From: Bradyrhizobium sp. Gha
GTDB lineage: Bacteria > Pseudomonadota > Alphaproteobacteria > Rhizobiales > Xanthobacteraceae
Length of the DNA stretch: 64,000 bases
Reading direction: 5' to 3'
NCBI RefSeq assembly: GCF_900113735.1
Contig: NZ_FOQM01000025.1
Span: forward strand, 1-64,000
Made by a program: the position numbers and the translations under genes. Each line of letters opens with the position of its first letter. Position 1 is the first letter of the stretch. Positions 18,535-27,551 of the stretch are shown piece by piece. The notes beneath the pieces were generated by a model. That model saw nothing but the letters and a program-made list of their open reading frames with translations. It was not told the DNA's origin and did not search any database.

Positions 18535-19743
18535 ATGCCAGATGCCCCCTCGTTGCCTATCGCGCGACAGCAATCCGTGCGCCTCGTCATCGAGCGCCTG
18601 TTACGTGACCGAGCAGTCTCGCGCGCCGAGCTCGCTCGCAGCACGGGCCTGTCCAAGCAGACAATTTCCGAAGTCATGCGCGACCTCGAACGCGATGGCT
18701 GGGTCCGCGAGGACGGACAAATCCAGGGTAGCGTCGGCAGGAGTGCGGTCACCTACGCGTTGCGGCCGGACGCTGCTTTCGTGCTGGGGGTCGATCTGGG
18801 CGGCACCAAACTGCACGTCGCTCTTGCCAATTTGCAGGGGGAGATCGTCGCCGAGAGCATCGAGTCGACGTCCGGCGAAGGTGGTGCTGCCGTGGTCGCT
18901 CAGATCGGACGGATGCAGGACTCGTTGCTGGAGCAAGCATCCGTGCCGGCACAACGTCTGCGCGGCGGCGTGATGGGAAGTCCTGGCATAATCGATCCGG
19001 CGTCGGGCAGCATCGTCATCGCGCCCAATATTCCCGGACTTGATAGTCTGGATGTGCGGGCCGCACTGCGCGAGCGCCTCGGGGTCGACGTCGCGATCGA
19101 GAACGACGTCAATCTTGCCGCGATCGGGGAGCACTGGCGCGGCAACAGCCGCAAAGCCCGTAGCTTCGCTTTTATTGCCGTGGGCACCGGTATCGGCATG
19201 GGGATCTTTTCGGATGGCTATCTCGTGCGCGGCGCGCGTGGCGCGGCCGGCGAAATCGCCTACCTGCCGCTTGGCGGCGATCCCTACGATACGCGCGGTC
19301 TTCGCTTGGGGACGCTGGAAACCGCCGTTGGCAGCGTCGGGATTGTCGAGCGTTATCTCGGACTTGGTGGCATCCCGGGCAGCACGGTGCGTGATGTCTT
19401 CGATCGGCTCGATAGCGATGGGGCGGCACGAATAGCAATCGACGAAGTCAGCAGAATCCTTGCGAGTGCGATCCTGGCCGTGCACAGCATCCTCGATTCA
19501 GAGCTTATCATCATGGGTGGCAGCATCGGTGCGCGGCCCGAGCTGAAGCTGCGGATCGACGAGTATCTCGGGCGATGCATGCGACAGCCGGTTCGGATCG
19601 AGCGCAGCGCGCTTGGCAATCGCGCCACGCTGATCGGTGCGGTGGGCAGCGCGATCGATCTCGTGCATCGCTCCCTGTTCGGCATCGGCAGGCACGCGGG
19701 CCCGCTGGCCCTTCCCACCGTGGCGGCGGATGTTGCGGCATGA
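18535..19743 (+). CDS. ROK family transcriptional regulator
   Basis: A 402-aa NagC/XylR-type regulator. Residues 12-66 are a winged helix-turn-helix (RAVSRAELARSTGLSKQTIS, EVMRDLERDGWV). The ROK sugar-kinase-like domain follows, with the phosphate loop VLGVDLGGTKLHVALANLQG, the catalytic-type ENDVNLAAIGEHW and VGTGIGMGIF. The usual ROK zinc motif (CxCGxxGCxE) is absent: GAAGEIAYLPLGGDPYDTRG and LRLGTLETAVG stand in its place. Sugar phosphorylation is unlikely, and ligand sensing may differ from NagC. It is the first gene of the plus-strand operon and divergent from the binding-protein operon, so it is the probable local regulator. Confidence 0.9.
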   Translation: MPDAPSLPIARQQSVRLVIERLLRDRAVSRAELARSTGLSKQTISEVMRDLERDGWVREDGQIQGSVGRSAVTYALRPDAAFVLGVDLGGTKLHVALANLQGEIVAESIESTSGEGGAAVVAQIGRMQDSLLEQASVPAQRLRGGVMGSPGIIDPASGSIVIAPNIPGLDSLDVRAALRERLGVDVAIENDVNLAAIGEHWRGNSRKARSFAFIAVGTGIGMGIFSDGYLVRGARGAAGEIAYLPLGGDPYDTRGLRLGTLETAVGSVGIVERYLGLGGIPGSTVRDVFDRLDSDGAARIAIDEVSRILASAILAVHSILDSELIIMGGSIGARPELKLRIDEYLGRCMRQPVRIERSALGNRATLIGAVGSAIDLVHRSLFGIGRHAGPLALPTVAADVAA

Positions 19744-19780
19744 AAGTCCATCCGTCTCACACCAGCGATCGGAGAACAGC

Positions 19781-21376
19781 ATGAGCTGGGGAAAGCGTGA
19801 TTTCATGCTGCCAGGACGCTCCCTGGCGGTCGGCGACCGGGGCATGGTCGCAGCCTCTCACCCCGCCGTCACGCTGGCTGCGGTCGAAATCCTTCGCAGC
19901 GGTGGCAACGCCGTCGACGCCGCGATTGCTGCAATCGCGCTTCAGGGCGTCATCGACCCGCACATGACCGGCATCGGTGGCGACTGCTTTGCGATATATG
20001 CTCCTGCTTCAGGTAAACCCGTCGCCATCAATGGCTCGGGTCGCGCGCCGGCGAAGGCAGAGCCAGGCTGGTTCCGGCAGTCCGGATTGACGTCGATCCC
20101 GGATGACTCGCCCCATGCCGTTACAATTCCGGGGGCGGTTGATGCATGGTGCCGACTCTCTGCCGACTATGGCTCAAAAGGTCTCGACGAAATCTTGGCG
20201 CCAGCGATCAAGGCAGCCGAGAACGGCTTCGTGGTGACGCCGCGCGCCGCCCTGGACTGGGCACGCTATGCCAATCGCATCGAACGGCATCAGACCGGAA
20301 TGCCCGTGTATCTGCCCGGTGGCGCTGCGCCGGGCATCGGCGGCAAGCTCAGCCATCCAGCACTCGGCGCCACGTTGCGCCGGATCGCACGTGAGGGACG
20401 AGCGGCGTTTTACGAAGGCGCCGTCGCCGATGAAATCGTCTCGGTCTTGAAGGCGCTGGGCGGCCTCATGGAGGCCGAGGATCTGGCGACCGCACGGTCG
20501 GACTATGTGACGCCGATCAGTGCCGACTACCGTGATCATCAAATCTGGCAATGTCCGCCGAACGGGCAGGGCGTGGCAGCGCTGTTGATCGCGCGAATTC
20601 TTGCCGGTTTCGACATGGCCGATCCAGCGCTCGGCGAGGTAGATCGCATCCATCTCCTGGCCGAGGCGACCAAGGCGGCCTACCGGCAGCGCGATGCGCT
20701 CGTCGCTGATCCCTCATTCCGCCCGTTCGATATCGACGCGTTGCTCTCGGAACGATCAGTTGCGACATTGCGCTCTCGCATCAGCCGCGAACGTGCGAGC
20801 GCACCGACGGATTTCGACATGCCTGTTCATCGTGATACTGCCTACGTCGCGGTCGCCGATCGTGATGGAAACATGGTGTCTCTCATCAATTCGCTGTTCT
20901 TCGCTTTCGGAAGTGGGATCTATGCGCCTCGCTCGGGCGTATTGCTGCAGAATCGGGGTTCGGGATTCTCGCTCATCGACGGGCACCCCAATGTCATCGC
21001 GCCAGGAAAGCGTCCATTCCACACGATCATTCCGGGCCTGCTGGCGAGGTGCGGTAAACCCGTCATGGCCTTTGGCGTCATGGGTGGACAGTATCAGGCG
21101 ACAGGACATGTTCAGATCCTGAGCGGCATGCTCGATCGCGGCTGGGACATTCAGCAGTCCTCGGATGCGCCACGAAGCTTTGCATTCGACGGCATGTTGA
21201 CGCTCGAACCCACGATTTCCTCCTCGGTCGCTGAGGATTTGACCGCTCGCGGCCATCGTGTGATTTGGGCCGACGAGCCGCTGGGAGGTTTCCAGGCCGT
21301 CCACATCGATGTGTCCCAGGGCGTCATGTTCGGAGCATCGGATCATCGCAAGGACGGCATCGCGCTGGCGCCGTGA
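19781..21376 (+). CDS. Gamma-glutamyltransferase family protein (cytoplasmic, YwrD/GGT2-like)
   Basis: A 531-aa Ntn-hydrolase precursor, starting at an ATG with a GGAG site. Thr353 in PVHRDTAYVAVADRDGN is the expected autoprocessing and catalytic nucleophile, dividing a large from a small subunit. NGSGRAPAKA holds the arginine (Arg88) that grips the glutamyl carboxylate in GGTs. LLQNRGSGFSLIDGHPN and PFHTIIPGL are typical of the shorter GGT-like branch. There is no signal peptide, unlike classical periplasmic GGT, so it should act in the cytosol on imported gamma-glutamyl (or acyl) conjugates. Sitting between the ROK regulator and the transporter ATPase gene, it probably hydrolyses the transported compound. 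The substrate is unknown. Confidence 0.9.
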   Translation: MSWGKRDFMLPGRSLAVGDRGMVAASHPAVTLAAVEILRSGGNAVDAAIAAIALQGVIDPHMTGIGGDCFAIYAPASGKPVAINGSGRAPAKAEPGWFRQSGLTSIPDDSPHAVTIPGAVDAWCRLSADYGSKGLDEILAPAIKAAENGFVVTPRAALDWARYANRIERHQTGMPVYLPGGAAPGIGGKLSHPALGATLRRIAREGRAAFYEGAVADEIVSVLKALGGLMEAEDLATARSDYVTPISADYRDHQIWQCPPNGQGVAALLIARILAGFDMADPALGEVDRIHLLAEATKAAYRQRDALVADPSFRPFDIDALLSERSVATLRSRISRERASAPTDFDMPVHRDTAYVAVADRDGNMVSLINSLFFAFGSGIYAPRSGVLLQNRGSGFSLIDGHPNVIAPGKRPFHTIIPGLLARCGKPVMAFGVMGGQYQATGHVQILSGMLDRGWDIQQSSDAPRSFAFDGMLTLEPTISSSVAEDLTARGHRVIWADEPLGGFQAVHIDVSQGVMFGASDHRKDGIALAP

Positions 21377-21414
21377 CCGGGGCGAGGGAGGAACGCGATG
21401 TTGGATCGAGCAAA

Positions 21415-23034
21415 ATGAACGACAGCGTCGAGCCGATCCTGTCCATTGAGCAACTGACGCTGGCACTGCCCGCCGGCTCGGATCGGACCTTCGCCGTCGA
21501 AGACGTCTCGCTTGCCTTGCACGCGCGCGAGATACTCTGTGTTGTCGGCGAATCCGGTTCCGGCAAATCAGTCTGCGCCTCTGCCGCGATGGGCCTGCTG
21601 CCGCAAGCAATCAGCACAGTTGCTGGAGCCGTTCGGTTCGAAGGGCACGATTTGCTGAAGCTGGCGCCGGCCGAATGGCGGAAATTGCGCGGGCGACGTA
21701 TCGCAATGATCTTCCAGGAGCCGATGACGGCGCTCAATCCTGTTATCAGGATCGGTCATCAAATCACGGAGGCCTTCGAGGCGCACGAGCAGCTCACGCC
21801 GCCCGAACGGCAGGTGCGCGTGCGCGCGCTCCTCGAGGAAGTGGGCTTGCGAGATCTGGAGCGGATCATTCGCAGCTATCCGCATCAATTGTCGGGCGGC
21901 CAACGCCAGCGCGCCATGATCGCAATGGCACTGGCGCTCGAGCCGTCGGTTCTCGTGGCGGACGAGCCGACTACGGCGCTTGACGTCACCACGCAAGCCC
22001 AAATCCTTCGGCTCATCCGTGACATCCAGCAGCGGCGCGGCATGGCGGTGCTTTTCATTACTCATGATTTCGGCGTCGTCGCCGACATCGCGGACCGCGT
22101 TGCGGTCATGGAGAAGGGCCGGGTCGTCGAACAGGGCCCGGTCGAAGATGTTCTCAGGCGCCCACGCGACCCCTATACACACCGGCTTCTGGCCGCCGTA
22201 CCGGGCGGAGTTCCGCCGGAGCGGACGCAAGTCAAGGACCAACCGATTGCGTGTGCCACGATCGGTCTTGCAAAGACTTACCGGGCGAGCGGATGGTTTG
22301 GCACGCGGACCGAAGTCGCGGCCGTCAAGGATGTAAGCTTTGAGATCCGGCGCGGCGAGACGCTCGGCCTCGTCGGAGAGTCGGGTTCCGGCAAGAGCAC
22401 AATCGGACGATTGGTGATGCGCCTCATCGACGCGGATGCAGGCGTGGTCCGCATCGGCGAACTTGATTTTTCCAAGGCGCACGGAGCGCGTCTGCGGGCC
22501 GCGCGCAAACACATCCAGATGGTTTTCCAGGATCCGTTCGCCTCCCTCAACCCGCGCCGCCGCGTCGGACGGATCATCGCCGACGGTCCAATGGCGCACG
22601 GGGTTCCGGCGACACAGGCCTTCGCCCGGGCCGAGGAGCTTTTGGCTCTCGTCGGGCTCGATTCGGCCGCCGCGCGCCGCTTTCCGCATGAATTTTCCGG
22701 CGGGCAGCGCCAGCGGATCGGCATTGCGCGTGCGCTGGCGCTCGACCCTGAGGTTTTGGTCGCGGACGAACCTGTGTCGGCGCTCGACGTCTCGGTTCAG
22801 GCACAGGTGCTCGCCTTGCTCGAGACGCTGAAGCAGAAGCTGAGGCTGGCAGTGCTGTTCATCACACACGATCTCAACGTCGCGGCTCAGGTCTGCGATC
22901 GAATCGCCGTGATGCGCCTTGGCGAAATCGTGGAGATCAGGCCGACCGCAGATTTGCTCAATCGGCCGGAGCATCCTTATACGCAGGCATTGCTGGCCGC
23001 GGTACCGGGGCGGCAACGCAAAGCCCCGGACTGA
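21415..23034 (+). CDS. Fused double-ATPase of a peptide-type ABC transporter (DppD-DppF fusion)
   Basis: A 539-aa protein with two complete nucleotide-binding domains. The first has Walker A GESGSGKS, signature LSGGQRQR and Walker B VLVADEPTTALD; the second has GESGSGKS, FSGGQRQR and VLVADEPVSALD. This matches GsiA/YejF-type fused ATPases, which energise dipeptide, glutathione or microcin uptake. The ATG at 21415 is chosen because the first domain begins soon after. A GTG at 21373, overlapping the previous stop, is an alternative. It is the energy module for the permeases encoded divergently at 14945-16755. Confidence 0.92.
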   Translation: MNDSVEPILSIEQLTLALPAGSDRTFAVEDVSLALHAREILCVVGESGSGKSVCASAAMGLLPQAISTVAGAVRFEGHDLLKLAPAEWRKLRGRRIAMIFQEPMTALNPVIRIGHQITEAFEAHEQLTPPERQVRVRALLEEVGLRDLERIIRSYPHQLSGGQRQRAMIAMALALEPSVLVADEPTTALDVTTQAQILRLIRDIQQRRGMAVLFITHDFGVVADIADRVAVMEKGRVVEQGPVEDVLRRPRDPYTHRLLAAVPGGVPPERTQVKDQPIACATIGLAKTYRASGWFGTRTEVAAVKDVSFEIRRGETLGLVGESGSGKSTIGRLVMRLIDADAGVVRIGELDFSKAHGARLRAARKHIQMVFQDPFASLNPRRRVGRIIADGPMAHGVPATQAFARAEELLALVGLDSAAARRFPHEFSGGQRQRIGIARALALDPEVLVADEPVSALDVSVQAQVLALLETLKQKLRLAVLFITHDLNVAAQVCDRIAVMRLGEIVEIRPTADLLNRPEHPYTQALLAAVPGRQRKAPD

Positions 23035-23063
23035 CCCAAGCCCATACCATCAGGAGGTCTGAC

Positions 23064-24293
23064 ATGCAAAAGCTCACCGAACTTCCGATACTGCGAGTCG
23101 GGCTCGTCGGGAGTGGCTTTATCGCCGCATTCCATCTGCAGTCCATGCTCGGCGTGCGCAATGTCAGCGTCGCTGGCGTGTACAGCCGCTCCGCGGAGCG
23201 GCGTGCGCGTATTGCCGACAAGGCGCGCAGCCTCGGCCTTGGACAGGCGCGTGTGTTCGACAGCATCGAGGCGATGGCCATGTCCGGCGAGGTCGATGCG
23301 CTCTGGCTGCTGACACCGAACGACACGCGTCTCGACATCATGCGAGAGATTCACCGGGTGACCAAGGCTGGAGCTCCTCTGCGCGCCGTCGCCTGCGAAA
23401 AGCCGCTGGCCCGGACGCTTGCGGAGGCGCGAGAAATGCGCAGGCTTGCCGAAGACGCGGGTCTGCTACACGGCTATCTGGAGAACCAGATCTTTTCGAC
23501 TGCGGTGATGCGCGGCAAGGACATCATTTGGCGGCGGGCCGTGCCTGGCAGCGGCCGCCCTTATCTTGCTCGCGCGGCGGAGGAGCATTCTGGACCGCAC
23601 GAGCCGTGGTTCTGGCAGGGCGACAAGCAGGGTGGCGGAGTGCTTTCCGACATGATGTGCCATTCGGTCGAGGTCGCACGCTTCATGCTGACTGCACCCG
23701 GCGCGAAGCGCGAATCCCTGCGGCTGGTCAGCGCCAGCGCCACCACGGCCAATCTGAAATGGACACGGCCCCGTTATGCCGCCGACCTCAAGAAACGAAT
23801 GGGAATCGATTTTGCCAAGCGGCCCGTCGAGGATTTCGCGCGCGGCATCCTTACGCTGGAAGATTCGGACGGATACCAGTTGTTGATCGAGGCGACGACC
23901 TCGTGGACTTACGTTGGCGCGGGGCTACGTATCCAGCTCGAGCTGCTCGGCCCTGAATATTCGATGGAGTTCTCCTCGCTTTCAACTGGGCTCAAGGTCT
24001 TTCTTTCGCGCACGCTGACTGGATCCGAAGGCGAGGATCTCGTCGAGAAGCAAAATGCAGAACAGGGCCTGATGCCTGTGGTCGAGGATGAGGCTGGCAT
24101 CTATGGCTACACGGATGAGAACCGTCATATGGTCGAGGCGTTTAGGCTTGGTAGGAGCCCTGCCGAGACCTTCGATGACGGAGTTGGAGTCATGGAAATG
24201 CTGATGGGCCTGTATCGCTCCGCTGAACTAGGCCGCGCGGTGCAGTTTCCAGATCCTGAGCTCGAACATTACGTGCCGCCAGTGGCTCGGTGA
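23064..24293 (+). CDS. Gfo/Idh/MocA family NAD(P)-dependent oxidoreductase
   Basis: A 409-aa protein with an ideal AGGAGG site. The N-terminal Rossmann fold is LRVGLVGSGFIAAFHLQSML, and the family sugar-binding lysine motif appears as ACEKPLARTLAEAREM. The C-terminal domain has GGGVLSDMMCHSVEVARFML, where the His is the usual general acid position of the family, and DENRHMVEAFRLGRSPAE. Members oxidise or reduce polyols, inositols, glycosides and rhizopine-like compounds. As the last gene of the ROK-GGT-ATPase operon, it suggests that the imported conjugate carries a sugar or polyol part. The exact substrate is unknown. Confidence 0.9.
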   Translation: MQKLTELPILRVGLVGSGFIAAFHLQSMLGVRNVSVAGVYSRSAERRARIADKARSLGLGQARVFDSIEAMAMSGEVDALWLLTPNDTRLDIMREIHRVTKAGAPLRAVACEKPLARTLAEAREMRRLAEDAGLLHGYLENQIFSTAVMRGKDIIWRRAVPGSGRPYLARAAEEHSGPHEPWFWQGDKQGGGVLSDMMCHSVEVARFMLTAPGAKRESLRLVSASATTANLKWTRPRYAADLKKRMGIDFAKRPVEDFARGILTLEDSDGYQLLIEATTSWTYVGAGLRIQLELLGPEYSMEFSSLSTGLKVFLSRTLTGSEGEDLVEKQNAEQGLMPVVEDEAGIYGYTDENRHMVEAFRLGRSPAETFDDGVGVMEMLMGLYRSAELGRAVQFPDPELEHYVPPVAR

Positions 24294-24350
24294 GGCCATC
24301 TCATTCCCTTGACCTCTATTTGAGGCAGAGAACACAGCCGCCGCTGCAGC

Positions 24351-24550
24351 AATCTGATAAGCCTTAGTACGAAGCGGAGCCAGTTAGGTGGATGCGTGAT
24401 CGCACACGCAGCCAGTCGGCTGACTGACAAGGTTTCTGCCAAAGCGGATCAGTTCGCCGGCTGACAAGGAAAATGCCGAAACGGAGTCAGTTCGCCAACT
24501 GATAAGAAAACGCCACAAAAGCTTATCAGTCTGACGAAAAGCTTATCAGT
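24351..24550. repeat. Array of imperfect ~38-bp repeats with inverted CTGAYAAG/CTTATCAG half-sites
   Basis: Four to five units follow each other. Most start with CTGATAAG or CTGACAAG and end with a GCGGATCAGTT, ACGGAGTCAGTT or CTTATCAGT motif, so each holds two opposed half-sites. Three consecutive units are 38 bp; the last ones degenerate to CTGACGAAAAGCTTATCAGT. This is how tyrosine-recombinase target arrays look, for example at ends of three-recombinase (RIT-type) elements. No recombinase gene lies next to it, so it may be the orphan end of a lost element. Confidence 0.55.
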
Positions 24551-24788
24551 AAGGCACGATATGCAGTCGCCAGTCCGCTTTTTTGATGGCCGAGGGGTCG
24601 TTTGGCCTCGGCGTGCGCGATTTCCTCTTGAGGGTTGTCGTTTCCGATGTCGGCTGCTGAGAGGGAAGCAGAAGGATACGAGAATACCAGTAGGCCCCTG
24701 AGCTGACCGCGCTCATCGGTGACAAATCCGAAGGCCGCTGCGCTGTTGAGGGAACGATTTCGGGTTCAGGACCCCGGAAGAGATCGAG

Positions 24789-25589
24789 TTAGGGAACGTT
24801 GCCACGGCAGGCCCATGCGATGTTTGCAAAGGATCGCGGGCCATCGGGCCGGCCGGCCTCGTAGGCATCGCGCACGGCGGCATCGGTGCGCGCTCGCTCC
24901 GCTGCGTCGAGCGCTGCCACATACTTGCCGAGCGGCCCTTCACCAGCGGCAATCGGAGCCCAATAGTCCGCAAAGCTTTGGTAGTCCATACGGATCATCA
25001 GCTCCATTTCCGCAATGTCCACGAGACCCTGTTCAGCAAAAGTCCGTCTCAGTTCGCCCGGCTGCATCATCGGTTGAAAGCAATAGCGACTGCGAAGCTG
25101 GCGCCCGCCTTCACCGAGTGCCGCCACCGTGTCGACCATCATGCGCATGCCGGGCATGCCGCCGAGATGGTCCCACACCGCTGCCGCGACCACGCCGCCC
25201 GACCGAACGGCGCGGCGCATCTCGGCTACTGCCTTGCCGGCTTCGGGAACGAAGTGGAGCACGAGAAGCGCCAAAGCGCGGTCAAACGTGCTGTCCTGGA
25301 ACGGCAGGTCGCAGGCATCCGCCTGTTGGATTTTAATTCGTGGGTTTGTGTTGCGCCGGATCACCTCCTCGACAAAGACTGGTGAGTAGTCGACAGCGGC
25401 AATCTCGGCGAGGTCGGCGGCTTTGGCGAGCGCGAAGGTCAAGCTCCCAGTGCCGCAGCCGACGTCGAGAATCCTTTCGCCGTCGGCAACCCCTGTGAAG
25501 TCGATGAATAGCCGCGCGAGTCGTTGGCTCCAGCGGCCCATAAGCTGCTCATAGCCGGCAGCGTTGTGAACGTTGAATTCCGAGGTCAT
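24789..25589 (-). CDS. Class I SAM-dependent methyltransferase
   Basis: This 266-aa protein starts at an ATG with a GGAGG site; a longer in-frame start at 25736 has none. Motif I is RILDVGCGTGSLTFALAKAA, the adenine-binding acidic residue lies in EIAAVDYSPVF, and motif IV is the DRALALLVLHFVPEAGKAVA region (Methyltransf_11 type). The C-terminal part (MMQPGELRRTFAEQGLVDIA) resembles ubiquinone- or arsenite-type methyltransferases. The substrate cannot be deduced. It lies downstream of the SsuABC-type transport genes on the same strand, but a 140-bp gap separates them. Confidence 0.88.
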   Translation of the reverse strand: MTSEFNVHNAAGYEQLMGRWSQRLARLFIDFTGVADGERILDVGCGTGSLTFALAKAADLAEIAAVDYSPVFVEEVIRRNTNPRIKIQQADACDLPFQDSTFDRALALLVLHFVPEAGKAVAEMRRAVRSGGVVAAAVWDHLGGMPGMRMMVDTVAALGEGGRQLRSRYCFQPMMQPGELRRTFAEQGLVDIAEMELMIRMDYQSFADYWAPIAAGEGPLGKYVAALDAAERARTDAAVRDAYEAGRPDGPRSFANIAWACRGNVP

Positions 25590-25729
25590 CGAAGCCTCCG
25601 TGCGCTCGCCAAATTCCAAAGACCTCGCCGGGTGGCTACCAAGCCGCCAAAGCAATCGCGCTGCAATCGAGGCGAGCGCGTCGTGCGGATGCGTATGAGA
25701 AGATCTGTCACGCGCGCTCCCATTGATGG

Positions 25730-26518
25730 CTACCATGCCTCATCGAGGCCGAGATGCTCGAACACCTCGCGACGAAGCTCAACGAAATGCGGATCGCCCC
25801 GGTGGCGGGGATAGGGCTGGCTGTTAACGACCTCGGCCTTGATCCGTGCAGGTCGGTCGCTCAGCACGACGACGCGGCCGGCGAGCAGGAGCGCCTCCTC
25901 GACGTCGTGCGTGACCAGCAGCGCCGTGAAGCTCGAGCGCTGCCAAAGTGATACAAGTTCCGCCTGCATCGTGATGCGAGTCAGCGAGTCGAGCTGGCCC
26001 AAAGGTTCATCGAGAATGAGCAGCTTCGGGTCGTTGACAAGCGCACGCGCCAAAGCCGCGCGTTGCGCCATGCCGCCGGAAAGCTGGTGCGGATAGGCAT
26101 TGGCGAAGCCCGTGAGCCCCACCAGGCGCAACGCGTCTTCAATACGTCCGCGATGGGTGCGCAACAACCCGCGTGCTTCCAGACCAAGCGCAACGTTGCT
26201 CCACACCGTGCGCCATGGATAAAGCGTGGGGTCTTGAAAAACGACGACGCGCGATGGGTCGGGCGCTTCGATCTTTCTTCCCTCCGTTAGCAGGGAGCCA
26301 GCTGTCGGAGTATCGAGTCCCGCAACCAGCCGCAGCAAGGTCGATTTTCCGCACCCACTTGGCCCCAGGAGAGCGACGAACTCGCCACGGCCGACCTGCA
26401 GGTTGATGCGGTCCAATACGGGCAGGGGCTGCCCTTCGAAATTGAAGCGATGGCTCACTTCGCGGAGCGTTAGTGTCGATCCACGGACCGCATGATCGCT
26501 TGCGATCGCCGCTACCAT
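25730..26518 (-). CDS. ABC transporter ATPase (SsuB/TauB/NrtD family)
   Basis: A 262-aa single nucleotide-binding domain: Walker A GPSGCGKST, Q-loop VVFQDPTLYPWRTVWSN (the PWRT/W pattern is typical for nitrate/sulfonate/taurine importers), signature LSGGMAQR, Walker B LLILDEPLGQLD and switch LLVTHDVEEAL. The start overlaps the end of the permease gene by seven bases. It powers the permease and binding protein encoded just upstream. The substrate could be a sulfonate, nitrate-like anion, or small aromatic. Confidence 0.93.
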   Translation of the reverse strand: MVAAIASDHAVRGSTLTLREVSHRFNFEGQPLPVLDRINLQVGRGEFVALLGPSGCGKSTLLRLVAGLDTPTAGSLLTEGRKIEAPDPSRVVVFQDPTLYPWRTVWSNVALGLEARGLLRTHRGRIEDALRLVGLTGFANAYPHQLSGGMAQRAALARALVNDPKLLILDEPLGQLDSLTRITMQAELVSLWQRSSFTALLVTHDVEEALLLAGRVVVLSDRPARIKAEVVNSQPYPRHRGDPHFVELRREVFEHLGLDEAW

Positions 26519-27546
26519 CGCACCAGACCTTTCTGCCAGGATAGCAGGCGGTCACGCAAGCGGAACAGCAGCGTGATCAGCCCGGAGCACAAGAGCGCCA
26601 TGAGCAGTAGCGCCGCGTACATATTGGCATAGGCCGCCCAACCCTGCGCCCATTGCAGATACCAGCCGAGCCCCGCCTTCACGCCCAGCATTTCGGCCAC
26701 GACAAGAACCGCAAACGAGTTGCCCAGTCCCATGAACAGGCCAACAAAGACATGCGGCAATGCCGCCGGAATCGCAACCTTGAACACGAGGAAGCGCTGG
26801 GTTGCGCCCAAGGTCCGCGCAATATCGTAATAGGCGCTCTTCACGCAGGCGACGCCCGACCAGGTGAGCACGGTGACCGGAAACCCAGTGGCGAGCGCAA
26901 TCAGGAAAATGCTGGCGCTGAAGCTCGATGGGAAAACGAAAAATGCGAGTGGCAGCCAAGCTGTCGCGGGCAGTGGCCCGATGAACCGCAAAACTGGGTG
27001 AATCCAATACCCGGCGAGCCGTGACCAGCCAATCGCTACGCCGGTCACGAAACCCACCGTCGCACCGATAAAATAACCAGTCGCGAGCAGACGAGCTGAG
27101 GCAAAGATACCTTCAGCCAGGCGTCCCCAATCGTCGATTGCGACTTCGAGGATGGCCTGCGGCGGCGGAAAGAAAGGTAACGGCAGCAATCCGAGCTTTG
27201 CTGTGACGGCCTCCCAGGCGACAAAAAACAGCGCCAGCGCAAACAGCCACGGAGAAAGCCGCTGGAGACGCCGAAAAGCAACAAATCGAACGCCGGCAAA
27301 GGCCGCTAAGGCAAGGGCAACGGCCAATACGCCGCAGGCAATGGCGAAGCTGCCCGTGTAGGCCCAATCACTTTCGAGCTTATCCGGCCAGAATGCAGTG
27401 AGCGCGGCGACCATCGACCATGCGGCGGCCGCGGACAGTCCGCCGATCAAAGAGCGAGGGGTTGAACTCTCAAAAGAGCCGAACCCCGATTTCTCTGATG
27501 GCCTCGGCACTTCATCGATGACCGAGCTCACTGCGAATCTTCCCAA
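26512..27546 (-). CDS. ABC transporter permease (SsuC/TauC family)
   Basis: A 344-aa inner-membrane protein. The first 90 residues carry two extra hydrophobic segments (AAAWSMVAALTAF, TGSFAIACGVLAVALALAAF). The standard BPD_transp_1 permease core follows, from LGLLPLPFFPPPQAILEVAI onward. The EAA-type loop is ACVKSAYYDIARTLGATQRF then LVFKVAIPAALPHVFVG, as in SsuC. The N-terminal extension is longer than usual. It is encoded five bases after the binding-protein gene and overlaps the ATPase gene, forming one operon. Confidence 0.92.
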   Translation of the reverse strand: MGRFAVSSVIDEVPRPSEKSGFGSFESSTPRSLIGGLSAAAAWSMVAALTAFWPDKLESDWAYTGSFAIACGVLAVALALAAFAGVRFVAFRRLQRLSPWLFALALFFVAWEAVTAKLGLLPLPFFPPPQAILEVAIDDWGRLAEGIFASARLLATGYFIGATVGFVTGVAIGWSRLAGYWIHPVLRFIGPLPATAWLPLAFFVFPSSFSASIFLIALATGFPVTVLTWSGVACVKSAYYDIARTLGATQRFLVFKVAIPAALPHVFVGLFMGLGNSFAVLVVAEMLGVKAGLGWYLQWAQGWAAYANMYAALLLMALLCSGLITLLFRLRDRLLSWQKGLVRW

Positions 27547-27551
27547 TTGGC

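Noticed and set aside
24351..24550. CRISPR array
   Set aside because: Units are contiguous and diverged with no unique spacers, and no cas genes are present; recombinase-type repeats fit better.
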